A stretch of 64,000 nt of DNA from Bradyrhizobium sp. sBnM-33. GTDB taxonomy: Bacteria > Pseudomonadota > Alphaproteobacteria > Rhizobiales > Xanthobacteraceae. The first letter of the stretch is position 1. Each line of letters begins with the position of its first letter. The stretch lies in contig NZ_CP136624.1 in assembly GCF_032917945.1 (NCBI RefSeq), forward strand, positions 7,750,001-7,814,000, read 5' to 3'. The notes under the pieces were generated by a model. That model had not been told where the DNA came from, did not search any database, and saw only the letters and a list, made by a program, of their open reading frames with translations. Below, piece after piece: positions 50,876-59,859 of the stretch. The position numbers were made by a program, and so were the translations under genes.

Positions 50876-52672
50876 TCACTTCGCCTCGGCCCGCTTCGGC
50901 GGCGTAGCCGGCCACGACTTGATCAGCGCGTCGTAGTCGACCGTCTCGCCCTTCGGCTTCTCGTTCGCCAGCTTGCGCTGCGGCGCGATGGTCTTGTCTT
51001 TCTCGGCCTTGGCGAACCAGAACTCGGCGGTCTCTTTCTTGTTCAGCTTCGGCCCGCACTCTTTCTGCACGCCACTCTTTTCGAGACGTTCGAGCACCGA
51101 GTCCTGGGCTGCGGCCAGCGCATCCATCGCAGCTTGCGGCGTCTTTGCACCGGACGACGCATCGCCGATGTTCTGCCACCACAATTGCGCAAGCTTCGGA
51201 TAGTCAGGCACGTTGTTGCCGGTGGGCGTCCACTGCACGCGGGCGGGCGAGCGGTAGAACTCGATCAGGCCGCCGAGCTTCGGCGCGCGCTCGGTGAACG
51301 ACTTGTCCCAGATGTCGGATTCACGCACAAACGTGAGGCCGACATGGCTCTTCTTCAAGCTGACCGTCTTGGAGTTGATGAACTGCAGATAGAGCCAGGC
51401 CGCCTTGCGGCGATCGGGTGGGGTCGACTTCAGCAGCGTCGCCGAGCCGGCGTCCTGGTAGCCGAGCTTCATGCCGTCTTTCCAGTACGACCCGTGCGGC
51501 GACGGCGCCATGCGCCACTTCGGCGTGCCGTCCGCGTTCACGACCGGGATACCGGGCTTCACCATGTCGGCGGTGAAGGCGGTGTACCAGAAGATCTGCT
51601 GGGCGATGTTGCCCTGCGCCGGCACCGGACCTGCTTCGGAGAAGGTCATGCCTTGCGCCTGCGGCGGGGCATACTTCTTCATCCAGTCGAGATACTTGGT
51701 GATCGAATAGACCGCAGCCGGACCGTTGGTGTCGCCGCCGCGCTCGACCGACGAGCCGACCGGACGGCAGCCTTCCATGCGGATGCCCCATTCGTCGACC
51801 GGCAGGCCGTTCGGGATGCCCTTGTCGCCGTTGCCGGCCATCGACAGCCAGGCGTCGGTGAACCGCCAGCCGAGCGAGGGATCCTTCTTGCCGTAGTCCA
51901 TGTGGCCATAGACCTTGACGCCGTTGATCTCCTTGATGTCGTTGGTGAAGAACTCGGCGATGTCTTCATAGGCGGACCAGTTCACGGGAACGCCGAGCTC
52001 GTAGCCATACTTCGCCTTGAACTTGGCTTTGTATTCCGGATTGGAGAACCAGTCGTAACGGAACCAATAGAGGTTCGCGAACTGCTGGTCGGGCAACTGA
52101 TAGAGCTTGCCGTCCGGACCCGTGGTGAAGGATTTGCCGATGAAGTCGTTGACGTCGAGCTGCGGATTGGTGACGTCCTTGCCCTCGCCGGTCATGTAGT
52201 CCGACAGGATCACGGTTTGGCCGTAGCGGACGTGGGTGCCGATCAGGTCCGAATCGTTGATCCAGCCGTCATAGACGTTTTTGCCGGACTGCATCTGGGT
52301 CTGCAGCTTTTCGACGACATCGCCTTCCTGGATCAGGTCGTGCTTGACCTTGATGCCGGTGATCTCGGTGAAAGCTTTCGCCAGCGTCCGCGATTCATAT
52401 TCGTGCGTCGTGATCGTTTCCGACACGACGTTGATTTCCATGCCCTTGAAGGGCTCGGCGGCCTTGACGAACCACTGCAGCTCTTTCATCTGCTCCTCCT
52501 TCGACAGTGTCGAGGGCTGGAATTCGCTGTCGATCCACCTTTGATTGACGGCGTCATCGGCACGCACAGGTGCGGCAATGGTCACGGATGCGGCGATCAG
52601 CGCAGCCGCGCTGGTCATTGTCAGAAAGCTCTCCTTGGTCAAGGGACCGTTTCTTCCTCTCAAGCGTCGCAT
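50876..52672 (-). CDS. glpV: Glycerol ABC transporter substrate-binding protein
   Basis: A 598-residue periplasmic binding protein, larger than most (~400-430). The signal peptide is in LTKESFLTMTSAAALIAAS (to PVRA). Mature features include YESRTLAKAFTEITGIKVKH, IQEGDVVEKLQTQMQSGKNV, DGWINDSDLIGTHVRYGQTV and long insertions (WGIRMEGCRPVGSSVERGGD). Length and neighbours match GlpV of rhizobial glpSTPQUV, shown in Rhizobium leguminosarum to import glycerol. The start at 52672 follows GGAGGATCCAAC. Last gene of the operon. Confidence 0.93.
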   Translation of the reverse strand: MRRLRGRNGPLTKESFLTMTSAAALIAASVTIAAPVRADDAVNQRWIDSEFQPSTLSKEEQMKELQWFVKAAEPFKGMEINVVSETITTHEYESRTLAKAFTEITGIKVKHDLIQEGDVVEKLQTQMQSGKNVYDGWINDSDLIGTHVRYGQTVILSDYMTGEGKDVTNPQLDVNDFIGKSFTTGPDGKLYQLPDQQFANLYWFRYDWFSNPEYKAKFKAKYGYELGVPVNWSAYEDIAEFFTNDIKEINGVKVYGHMDYGKKDPSLGWRFTDAWLSMAGNGDKGIPNGLPVDEWGIRMEGCRPVGSSVERGGDTNGPAAVYSITKYLDWMKKYAPPQAQGMTFSEAGPVPAQGNIAQQIFWYTAFTADMVKPGIPVVNADGTPKWRMAPSPHGSYWKDGMKLGYQDAGSATLLKSTPPDRRKAAWLYLQFINSKTVSLKKSHVGLTFVRESDIWDKSFTERAPKLGGLIEFYRSPARVQWTPTGNNVPDYPKLAQLWWQNIGDASSGAKTPQAAMDALAAAQDSVLERLEKSGVQKECGPKLNKKETAEFWFAKAEKDKTIAPQRKLANEKPKGETVDYDALIKSWPATPPKRAEAK

Positions 52673-52747
52673 GTTGGATCCTCCGGTTGCAGCGATAAAC
52701 ACATATTCAGGCCCGGGTTGATCCCGGATCTGTCTTTTTCCGCCGTT

Positions 52748-53074
52748 TCAGACCGTGCGAAAGATCGCAACGGCCGAGACGAGCGAAATCAGGGTTGCGA
52801 GCCACAGGCTCGAAATCTCAACGCCCTCTCCGATCGGCAGAGTGGCGACCGGATCGGTGCCGACGAAGGCGATCCACAGCAAATGAATGACGGCGGCAAG
52901 CACCAGCGAAATGAACAGCCGGTCGCCGCGCGTGGTCGGAATGCGCAGGATGCCGACGCGCTCGGCTTCGGGATACGCGATTCCAAGCCATGTCATTACG
53001 CCGAGCGCCAGCGCCAGCATGACGAAGAAGATCGCGGTCGGCAGTGTCCAGGCCATCCATGCGATGTTCTCCAT
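52748..53074 (-). CDS. glpU: Small membrane protein of the glycerol importer (DUF2160)
   Basis: A 108-residue membrane protein with about three helices (WMAWTLPTAIFFVMLALALG, LFISLVLAAVIHLLWIAFVG, SLWLATLISLVSAVAIF). It is the DUF2160 family member always found between the permease and binding-protein genes of this operon; the role in transport is not known. It starts three bases after the upstream permease stop. Confidence 0.9.
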   Translation of the reverse strand: MENIAWMAWTLPTAIFFVMLALALGVMTWLGIAYPEAERVGILRIPTTRGDRLFISLVLAAVIHLLWIAFVGTDPVATLPIGEGVEISSLWLATLISLVSAVAIFRTV

Positions 53075-53076
53075 GG

Positions 53077-53883
53077 CTACACCCTGCCCAGCGCGAAACC
53101 GCGCGCGATGTAGTTTCGGACGAACCAGATCACCAGCGCACCGGGGATAATGGTGAGCACGCCGGCGGCAGCCAAGAGGCCCCAGTCCATGCCGGCGGCC
53201 GAGACGGTGCGTGTCATGATGGCAGAGATCGGCTTGGCATTGACTGAGGTCAATGTGCGGGCCAGCAGCAATTCGACCCAGGAGAACATGAAGCAGAAGA
53301 ACGCGGCGACGCCGATGCCGCTAGCGATCAGCGGCACCAGGATTTTGACGAAGAAGCGCGGGAACGAATAGCCGTCGAGGAATGCGGTCTCGTCGATCTC
53401 ACGCGGCACGCCCGAGACGAAGCCTTCGAGGATCCAGACCGCAAGCGGCACATTGAAGATGCAATGCGCCAACGCGACCGCCCACGGCGTATCGAACAGG
53501 TTGAGTGCCGAATAGAGGTTGAAGAACGGCAGCGCGAATACAGCGGCCGGCGCCATGCGATTCGACAACAGCCAGAAGAACAAATGTTTGTCGCCGAGGA
53601 AACGATAGCGCGAGAAGCCATAGGCGGCCGGCAACGCCACCGCGATCGAGATCACGGTGTTGATCAGCACATAGGTCAGTGAGTTGATGTAGCCGGAATA
53701 CCAGCTCTCGTCGGTGAAGATGCGCTTGTAGTTTTCCAGCGTCGGCTGGTGCGGCCACAGCGTCATCGTGGTTACGATCTCGGCATTGGTCTTGAAGCTC
53801 ATGTTGACGAGCCAGTAGATCGGCAACAGCAGGAAAATCAAAAACAGCGAGATGATGAGGCGGCGGCCGGGAATCGAATGCAT
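53077..53883 (-). CDS. glpQ: Glycerol ABC transporter permease, second subunit
   Basis: A 268-residue inner-membrane permease of the MalG type with six helices. It has the EAA-like loop that docks the ATPases (GVPREIDETAFLDGYSFPRF) and ends RNYIARGFALGRV. The ATG overlaps the stop of the previous permease gene by one base (TGATG), so translation is coupled. It pairs with the 53883-54785 product to form the channel. Confidence 0.92.
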   Translation of the reverse strand: MHSIPGRRLIISLFLIFLLLPIYWLVNMSFKTNAEIVTTMTLWPHQPTLENYKRIFTDESWYSGYINSLTYVLINTVISIAVALPAAYGFSRYRFLGDKHLFFWLLSNRMAPAAVFALPFFNLYSALNLFDTPWAVALAHCIFNVPLAVWILEGFVSGVPREIDETAFLDGYSFPRFFVKILVPLIASGIGVAAFFCFMFSWVELLLARTLTSVNAKPISAIMTRTVSAAGMDWGLLAAAGVLTIIPGALVIWFVRNYIARGFALGRV

Positions 53884-54785
53884 CAGGCACCTCCCTTCTT
53901 GGCGGGGCGTTCGGCCCCGGCGTTGGTCATGACGGTGTAGAACACCCAGCACACGATCAGGATGATCAAATTGTAGACGAGCGAGAGAGCGGCAGCCTTG
54001 CCGAGGTCGAATTGCCCGAGCGCGATCTTGACCAGTTCGATCGAAACGAAGGTGGTCGAGTTGCCGGGTCCGCCGCCGGTCACCACGAACGGCTCGGTAT
54101 AGATCATAAAACTGTCCATGAAGCGCAGCAGCACGGCGATCAGCAGCACGCGGTTCATCTTCGGCAATTGGATCGCCTTGAATACCGCCCAGCGCGAGGC
54201 GCCGTCGATCTGAGCCGCCTGGTAGTACGCGTCCGGGATCGACTTCAGTCCGGCGTAGCACAGCAGGGCCACGAGGCTGGTCCAGTGCCACACGTCCATC
54301 ACGATGACGGTGGCCCAGGCGTCGAACTCGTTGGAGACGTAGTTGTAGTCGAAGCCGAGGCTGTTGAGCGTATAGCCGAGCAGGCCGATATCGGGCCGGC
54401 CGAAAATCTGCCAGATCGTTCCGACCACGTTCCACGGAATAAGCAGCGGCAGCGCCAGGATGACGAGACAGACGGCAACCGTCCAGCCCTCGCGCGGCAT
54501 CGACAGCGCCACCACGATACCGAGCGGCACCTCGATCGCGAGGATGATGGCCGAGAACAACAAATTGCGGCCGAGCGAGGCCAGGAAGCGGCCGCCGAGA
54601 TCGGTCGAGGGATCGAGCAGCTCCTTGAACCAGCCGACGCCGTTCCAGAAGAACTGGTTGTTGCCGAACGTGTCCTGCATCGAATAGTTCACCACCGTCA
54701 TCAGCGGCAGAATCGCGGAGAACGCGACCACCGCGAATACCGGCAGCACCAGAAACCAGGCTTTTTGGTTGACGATCTTGTCCAT
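53883..54785 (-). CDS. glpP: Glycerol ABC transporter permease, first subunit
   Basis: A 300-residue permease of the MalF type. The six helices include AWFLVLPVFAVVAFSAILPL and AIILAIEVPLGIVVALSMP, with an EAA-type loop at KSIPDAYYQAAQIDGASRWA. The stop overlaps the next permease start, and the start region abuts the glpT stop. Together with GlpQ it should form the membrane channel for glycerol. Confidence 0.92.
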   Translation of the reverse strand: MDKIVNQKAWFLVLPVFAVVAFSAILPLMTVVNYSMQDTFGNNQFFWNGVGWFKELLDPSTDLGGRFLASLGRNLLFSAIILAIEVPLGIVVALSMPREGWTVAVCLVILALPLLIPWNVVGTIWQIFGRPDIGLLGYTLNSLGFDYNYVSNEFDAWATVIVMDVWHWTSLVALLCYAGLKSIPDAYYQAAQIDGASRWAVFKAIQLPKMNRVLLIAVLLRFMDSFMIYTEPFVVTGGGPGNSTTFVSIELVKIALGQFDLGKAAALSLVYNLIILIVCWVFYTVMTNAGAERPAKKGGA

Positions 54786-55870
54786 CAGGCAACCCCCTCG
54801 ACCAGACGGCTGTCGGCATAGACGTGAACATGCGCGGGATCGAACACCAGCCCGACCATGTTGTCGGGAACGGAGAATCCGGGCGGCACGCGCGCGGCAA
54901 ACTTGGCATCGCCGATACGAACGCGGGCGAAGCGGGCGCGACCGAGATCGTCGATCCGTTCGATCGTGGCCGATAAAAGGCCGGATGCGGGAGCTGCGAT
55001 ATTGACGAACTCCGGCCGCACGCCGATCTCGATCTTCGCATCCGCTGGCAGCACGCCGTAATTGCGGTGCAGGCCGATGATGTGACCGTCGATGCGCGCC
55101 TCATGCCCACTCACGACAGCCGGCACGATGTTCATGCCGGGCGAGCCGATGAAGTAACCCACGAACGTATGCGCGGGCTTGTCGAACAATTCGGCCGGCG
55201 TGCCGCTCTGCACCACGCGGCCGTCATGCATAACCACCACCGTGTCGGCAAAGGTCAGCGCCTCGGTCTGGTCGTGCGTAACGTAGATCATCGTGAGATC
55301 GAGCTCGCGGTGCAGCGCCTTCAACTTCGAGCGCAACTGCCATTTCAGCTCGGGGTCGATCACCGTCAGCGGCTCGTCGAACAACACGGCGGCGACGTCG
55401 GAGCGGACGAGGCCGCGACCGAGCGAAATCTTCTGCTTGGCGTCCGCGGTCAGGCGCGTCGCCTTGCGGTCAAGATAGAACGTCAGATCGAGGAGATCGG
55501 CGATCTGCCTCACCCGCGCCTCGACCTCGGCCTTCAGCACGCCGCGATTCCTGAGCGGGAATGCGAGGTTCTGCCCAACCGTCATCGTGTCGTAGATCAC
55601 CGGAAACTGGAACACCTGCGCGATATTGCGCTTCTGGGTTGACAGCGGCGTGATATCGGCGCCGTCGAACAGGATTTTTCCGCGCGACGGCGTGACGATG
55701 CCGGAGATCAGGTTGAGCAGCGTGGTCTTGCCGCAGCCGGAGGGGCCGAGCAGCGCGTAAGCCCCGCCCTGCCGCCAGGTCATGGTCACCGGCTTCAACG
55801 CAAAGGATTCGGGCGCAGCGTCATTGCCGCCGTAGGAATGCGCGAGATCGACGAGGTCAATGCGGGCCAT
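54785..55870 (-). CDS. glpT: Glycerol ABC transporter ATPase with degenerate signature motif
   Basis: A 361-residue ATPase. Walker A GPSGCGKTT (residues 42-50), Q-loop QVFQFPVIYD, Walker B AAVLFDEP and H-loop YVTHDQTEAL (His 199) are canonical. The ABC signature is not: where LSGGQxQR is expected the sequence is LTADAKQK (140-147). The C-terminal ~120 residues form the regulatory TOBE-type domain. GlpT therefore should complete only the partner's ATP site poorly while hosting a good site of its own. Cotranscribed with glpS upstream. Confidence 0.93.
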   Translation of the reverse strand: MARIDLVDLAHSYGGNDAAPESFALKPVTMTWRQGGAYALLGPSGCGKTTLLNLISGIVTPSRGKILFDGADITPLSTQKRNIAQVFQFPVIYDTMTVGQNLAFPLRNRGVLKAEVEARVRQIADLLDLTFYLDRKATRLTADAKQKISLGRGLVRSDVAAVLFDEPLTVIDPELKWQLRSKLKALHRELDLTMIYVTHDQTEALTFADTVVVMHDGRVVQSGTPAELFDKPAHTFVGYFIGSPGMNIVPAVVSGHEARIDGHIIGLHRNYGVLPADAKIEIGVRPEFVNIAAPASGLLSATIERIDDLGRARFARVRIGDAKFAARVPPGFSVPDNMVGLVFDPAHVHVYADSRLVEGVA

Positions 55871-55882
55871 ATCGCATCTCCC

Positions 55883-57019
55883 TCACATGCTTTTCTTTAT
55901 TGACGCGTTTTCAAGCGAACCACCACGCGCTTCGCCTGAAAACGCGACGGCTGGCGCTGCGACCAGGCGGTCGGCGGCGTCGAACACGAAGACGTTGTCG
56001 GGATCGAGCACGGCATCGAGCGTCTGGCCGGGCTCGTATTCATGCACGCCCGGCAACACGGCAACCCAGTTGGAAGCGTCGCGGCTGAGATGCACGAAAC
56101 TTTCCGAGCCGGTGATCTCGGTCACGGTGACGGTGGCGTGGAAGGCGTGGCGGCCAGCGATGCCGTTCGCCACTTCGAGCTGGTGGGCACGGAAGCCGAC
56201 GCGATAGGGGCCGTCGGAAAGCTGCGCATAGAGCCCAGTGGCCGGCGCCTGGATGCCGCCGGCATATTGCACCGACCCATTTTTCTTCTCAAGACCGACG
56301 ATGTTGAGCGGCGGATCTGAGAATACCTGTGCGACGCGCAGCGTGTCGGGACGGCGATAGACTTGCGATGTATTGCCGGCCTGAAGCACCTGGCCCTCCC
56401 ACATGCACACCGTGTTGCCGCCGAGCAGCAGCGCCTCCGAGGGCTCGGTGGTGGCGTAAACGAAGATCGCGCCCGACGCCTCGAAGATACGCGGCAGTTC
56501 GGTGCGCAGCTCCTCGCGCAGCTTGTAATCGAGATTGGCGAGTGGCTCATCGAGCAGCACGAGGTCGGCGCCCTTGACCAGCGCACGCGCGATCGCGGTG
56601 CGCTGCTGCTGGCCGCCGGAAAGCTGCAGCGGCGTGCGCTTCAGATAGGGCTCGAGCCGCAGCAGTTTCGCGGCGTCCTGCACGCGGTGGTCGATCTCCT
56701 CCCGCGGCCTGCCCTGCACGCGTAGCGGCGAGGCGATGTTCTCATAAACCGTCAGCGAGGGATAATTGATGAATTGCTGATAGACCATCGCAACCGAGCG
56801 CTGCCGCACGTCGGCGCCGGTGACGTCCTTGCCGTCGACCAGCACGCGGCCGGTCGTGGGCTTGTCGAGACCGGCGAGCAGCCGCATGATCGAGGTCTTG
56901 CCGGACAGCGTCGGTCCCAGCAGCACGCTCAGCGTGCCCCGCTCGAGCGTCAGCGAAACATCGCGGATAGTCGGGATGCCGTCCACGGTCCGCGTGACAT
57001 GCTCGAGTGTGACGCTCAT
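55883..57019 (-). CDS. glpS: Glycerol ABC transporter ATPase with altered Walker A and H-loop
   Basis: A 378-residue ATPase. Signature LSGGQQQR (133-140) and Walker B DLVLLDEP are canonical. Walker A reads GPTLSGKTS (G at position four replaced by Leu). The switch His is replaced by Thr in VYATTEPSEAL (Thr 191). A TOBE-type C-terminal domain follows. These departures complement those of GlpT (see findings). Its ATG overlaps the glpD stop (ATGA), so it is coupled to glycerol-3-phosphate dehydrogenase. Confidence 0.93.
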   Translation of the reverse strand: MSVTLEHVTRTVDGIPTIRDVSLTLERGTLSVLLGPTLSGKTSIMRLLAGLDKPTTGRVLVDGKDVTGADVRQRSVAMVYQQFINYPSLTVYENIASPLRVQGRPREEIDHRVQDAAKLLRLEPYLKRTPLQLSGGQQQRTAIARALVKGADLVLLDEPLANLDYKLREELRTELPRIFEASGAIFVYATTEPSEALLLGGNTVCMWEGQVLQAGNTSQVYRRPDTLRVAQVFSDPPLNIVGLEKKNGSVQYAGGIQAPATGLYAQLSDGPYRVGFRAHQLEVANGIAGRHAFHATVTVTEITGSESFVHLSRDASNWVAVLPGVHEYEPGQTLDAVLDPDNVFVFDAADRLVAAPAVAFSGEARGGSLENASIKKSM

Positions 57020-58560
57020 GACCGCCCTCCCGCCTCACGCAAGGGACGTTCACCGGAGCCGCTGTTGGCTTTGATCCATTCGTCGAGCACGGCAATTTCG
57101 TCTGCCGACAACCGTAATCCGAGCTTGGACCTGCGCCACACGACGTCTTCGGCGGTGCGGGCCCATTCGTTCGCAATCAGGTACCTGACCTCGCTTTCCG
57201 TCAACGTAGCGCCGAACGCCTGGCCGAGATCGGCAAAAGATTTCGCGTTGCCGAGCAACTTTGTCGCGCGCGTGCCGTAGGCATGCGCCAGCCGGTTGGC
57301 ATGCGCCGGGGTGAGGAACGGATATTTTTGCGTCAGTTCCGCGGCCAGCGCGCCGAGCGCCGAAACGTCGATGTCGCCACCGGGCAGCGGCGACTTGCCG
57401 GTCCAGCCTTCCTTTTCCTTTGCGCTGTGCAGATAGGACGCAAGCCGTTCCAGCGCTTCTTCGGCGAGCCGCCGGTAGGTCGTGATCTTGCCGCCATAGA
57501 TCGAGAGCAGCGGCGCGCCGCCGGGCGTATCGAGTTCGAACACGTAGTCGCGGGTCGCCGCTTTCGCTTCGCTGGCGCCATCGTCATAGAGCGGGCGAAC
57601 GCCGGAATAGGTCCAGACCACATCCGCAGGCAGCACAGTTTTTTTCAGGTACTCGCTGGCGGAGGCGCAGAGATACTGGATCTCCTCCGGCGAGGCCTTC
57701 ACCTTGGCGGGGTCGCCATCGTAATCGCGATCGGTGGTGCCGATCAGCGTGAAATCGTCCTGGTAGGGGATGACGAAGATGATGCGGCCGTCGGCATTCT
57801 GGAACATGTAGGCACGGTCGTGCTCATAGAGCTTGCGCACCACGATGTGGGAGCCTTGCACCAGCCGCACCTTTGCCCGCGCGTTGACGCCTGAGCCCGA
57901 CGACAGCACCTGCTCGACCCAGGGGCCGCCGGCATTGACCAGCGCGCGCGCCTGGATGGTAGTGCGCCCGCCGCTGATGGCCTTCTCGACGGTCACGTGC
58001 CAGATGCCGTCCACCTGCCGTATCTCGACCGCGCGCGAGCGGGTGTGAATTTCGGCGCCGCGATCGGCCGCGTCCCGCGCCGTGAGCACGACCAGGCGCG
58101 CGTCATCGACGAAGCAGTCGGAATATTCGAAGCCTTTTCGGTAGCGGTTGGCGATCAAGGGTTTGCCTACCTCGTCATGGAGGAGATTGACCGAGCGCGT
58201 CGGCGGCAGCAGATGCCGGCCACCGATATGGTCGTACAAGAACAACCCTAACCTGAGCAGCCAAGCCGGCCGCAAGCCGGCGTGGTGCGGCAAAACGAAA
58301 CGCAAAGGTCTGATAATGTGGGGCGCGATCTGCCAGAGGATTTCGCGCTCGATCAGCGCCTCGCGGACCAGGCGGAACTCGTAATATTCGAGATAGCGTA
58401 AGCCCCCGTGCACGAGCTTGGTCGACCAGGACGACGTTCCACTGGCCAAGTCGTTCATTTCACAAAGGAAAACGGAATTGCCCCGGCCCGCGGCATCGCG
58501 CGCGATGCCGCAGCCATTGATGCCGCCTCCGATAATGGCGAGGTCGAATATCCGATCCAA
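57016..58560 (-). CDS. glpD: Aerobic glycerol-3-phosphate dehydrogenase
   Basis: A 514-residue FAD enzyme that oxidises glycerol-3-phosphate to dihydroxyacetone phosphate at the inner membrane and passes electrons to quinone. The FAD motif DLAIIGGGINGCGIARDAAG opens the protein. SGTSSWSTKLVHGGLRYLEY, DARLVVLTARDAADRGAEI, LIGTTDRDYDGDPAKVKASP and APLLSIYGGKITTYRRLAEE are family blocks. The C-terminal helical domain starts near residue 390. First gene of the glp operon, with an operator-like inverted repeat upstream. No glycerol kinase (glpK) lies in the window. Confidence 0.96.
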   Translation of the reverse strand: MDRIFDLAIIGGGINGCGIARDAAGRGNSVFLCEMNDLASGTSSWSTKLVHGGLRYLEYYEFRLVREALIEREILWQIAPHIIRPLRFVLPHHAGLRPAWLLRLGLFLYDHIGGRHLLPPTRSVNLLHDEVGKPLIANRYRKGFEYSDCFVDDARLVVLTARDAADRGAEIHTRSRAVEIRQVDGIWHVTVEKAISGGRTTIQARALVNAGGPWVEQVLSSGSGVNARAKVRLVQGSHIVVRKLYEHDRAYMFQNADGRIIFVIPYQDDFTLIGTTDRDYDGDPAKVKASPEEIQYLCASASEYLKKTVLPADVVWTYSGVRPLYDDGASEAKAATRDYVFELDTPGGAPLLSIYGGKITTYRRLAEEALERLASYLHSAKEKEGWTGKSPLPGGDIDVSALGALAAELTQKYPFLTPAHANRLAHAYGTRATKLLGNAKSFADLGQAFGATLTESEVRYLIANEWARTAEDVVWRRSKLGLRLSADEIAVLDEWIKANSGSGERPLREAGGRS

Positions 58561-58602
58561 CGAAACGCTTCCCCCGGCAATCGCCTCTTCATTTCGGCGA
58601 TT

Positions 58603-58645
58603 TTGCTTTCGTATGGGAGTTAATCACAAAGAAAAACGAAAGCAA
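58603..58645. promoter_or_regulatory. TTGCTTTCGT...ACGAAAGCAA inverted repeat, candidate GlpR operator
   Basis: Perfect 10-bp arms at 58603-58612 and 58636-58645 with a 23-base spacer, 43-85 bases upstream of glpD. TTTCGT half-sites are typical of DeoR-family operators such as those of GlpR. AACGAAACG near 58562 may be another half-site. Confidence 0.6.
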
Positions 58646-58746
58646 GCTGAAAGCGGGGAACCGGGTCTCCTACTTGAGAGTAAGGCCAGACTTGACCGCA
58701 CAGGTCCGCGCCACCGGCGGCAGACCGCGGCGCATTGGTCTCGGCA

Positions 58747-59130
58747 TCAGCCCGCGGCCATGGCCTCGACTTCGAGAAGCCACGCTTCGTCGAAGATTCC
58801 AGCGATAACCACCGTCAGCGCTGTTTCCCGTCCACCAAGCACCTCGTTTCGCACGGAGCGATTGAGAAGGGCGTACCGCCGGTCGGCAAGGTAGGTTCGG
58901 TGCATGACCAGATTGTCGAGGGTCATGCCGGCTGCCTTGAGCTGAGCCTCGACATTTCGCCAGGCGAGCCTGCACTGCGCTTCAAACCCCTCAGGCACAG
59001 TGCCATCGATGCCGAGCGGGATCTGGCCACTTACAAAAAGCAGACGCGTGTGACCGCTGACCTCAAGCGCCTGGCTGTAGCCCGTCGTCGGAACGGTTAC
59101 TGTTTCGGCATTGATGCGGCGGATGTGCAT
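58747..59130 (-). CDS. RidA family protein
   Basis: A 127-residue RidA (YjgF/YER057c) family member. It has the SGQIPLGIDGTVPEGFEAQC segment and LKAAGMTLDNLVMHRTYLAD. The canonical Arg that binds substrate carboxylate in true RidA enamine deaminases is not in its usual place near the C terminus (AGIFDEAWLLEVEAMA), so it may be one of the Rid1-7 groups. Divergent from a LysR-type gene with a T-N11-A box between. Not part of the glp operon in other rhizobia. Confidence 0.82.
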   Translation of the reverse strand: MHIRRINAETVTVPTTGYSQALEVSGHTRLLFVSGQIPLGIDGTVPEGFEAQCRLAWRNVEAQLKAAGMTLDNLVMHRTYLADRRYALLNRSVRNEVLGGRETALTVVIAGIFDEAWLLEVEAMAAG

Positions 59131-59211
59131 TTGGTTTCTCCTGTCCTCGAAACATCACCTCGTGCACCGCTGCACCCGTCGCGCACAAACCATTTTTCCT
59201 AGACAGTTGAG

Positions 59212-59224
59212 TTAGATTTTCTAA
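59212..59224. promoter_or_regulatory. LysR-type T-N11-A box
   Basis: TTAGATTTTCTAA: TTAG/CTAA arms with the T-N11-A layout of LysR operators, midway between the divergent RidA and LysR starts. Supports LysR control of the RidA gene. Confidence 0.6.
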
Positions 59225-59258
59225 TCTGCGCGCGCCTAACGCCTATGGATGGATCCTA

Positions 59259-59852
59259 GTGAGCTACAGATTGCCTCCACTCAACGGACTGCGAGCCTTC
59301 GAGGCTGCCGGCCGCCATCTCAGCTTCAAACTGGCTGCGCAGGAGCTTTCGGTAACACCGGGCGCCGTCAGCCAGCAGATCAAGCATCTGGAGCAGATCT
59401 TGGGAGTTCCGCTGTTTCAGCGCATGCCGCGCGGCCTCACCCTCACCGGCCATGGGGAGGCAATGCTGCCCACCATCAGCGATGCCTTCGAACGAATGTC
59501 TGCGGCTGCGGATGCCGTCGCGCGCAAATTGCCGACAAAGGCGTTACGGCTTGGTGTCTCTCCGAACTTGACGGCCGACCCGCATGGTCTGTTGGCGAAA
59601 CTGGCGAACACAGAACAGGCGCCGGAGTATGTTCTGATAACCTCGACCGATGATGTAGCGAGCCTGTTAAGCGGCGCGCTGGATGCGATTCTGCGTCCGG
59701 GACCGGGCCCTTACCCGGGAATGCATGCGGAGGTGCTGAATTTGCACCAGGCATTCTCACCCCATGCGCAGGCTTCTCTTGTCGTTTGGCCTGGCCTCGC
59801 CAAGTGTCGGGAGTTCCTGAAAACGAGATCGCTGCTCGGCTCGCAGGGATGA
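59259..59852 (+). CDS. LysR-type regulator shortened in the effector domain
   Basis: A 197-residue protein; GcvA-type LysR regulators are ~300. The DNA-binding domain is intact (LNGLRAFEAAGRHLSFKLAA, SVTPGAVSQQIKHLEQIL, GVPLFQRMPRGLTLT). The effector part starts normally (LRLGVSPNL, DDVASLLSGALDAILRPG, GPYPGMHAEV), then jumps to a C-terminal-like end (SLVVWPGLAKCREFLKTRSL). About 90 central residues seem to be missing without loss of frame. It may be inactive, or act as a DNA-binding repressor without effector sensing. It ends eight bases before the degraded glpR copy. Confidence 0.72.
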   Translation: MSYRLPPLNGLRAFEAAGRHLSFKLAAQELSVTPGAVSQQIKHLEQILGVPLFQRMPRGLTLTGHGEAMLPTISDAFERMSAAADAVARKLPTKALRLGVSPNLTADPHGLLAKLANTEQAPEYVLITSTDDVASLLSGALDAILRPGPGPYPGMHAEVLNLHQAFSPHAQASLVVWPGLAKCREFLKTRSLLGSQG

Positions 59853-59859
59853 TCGCGAG

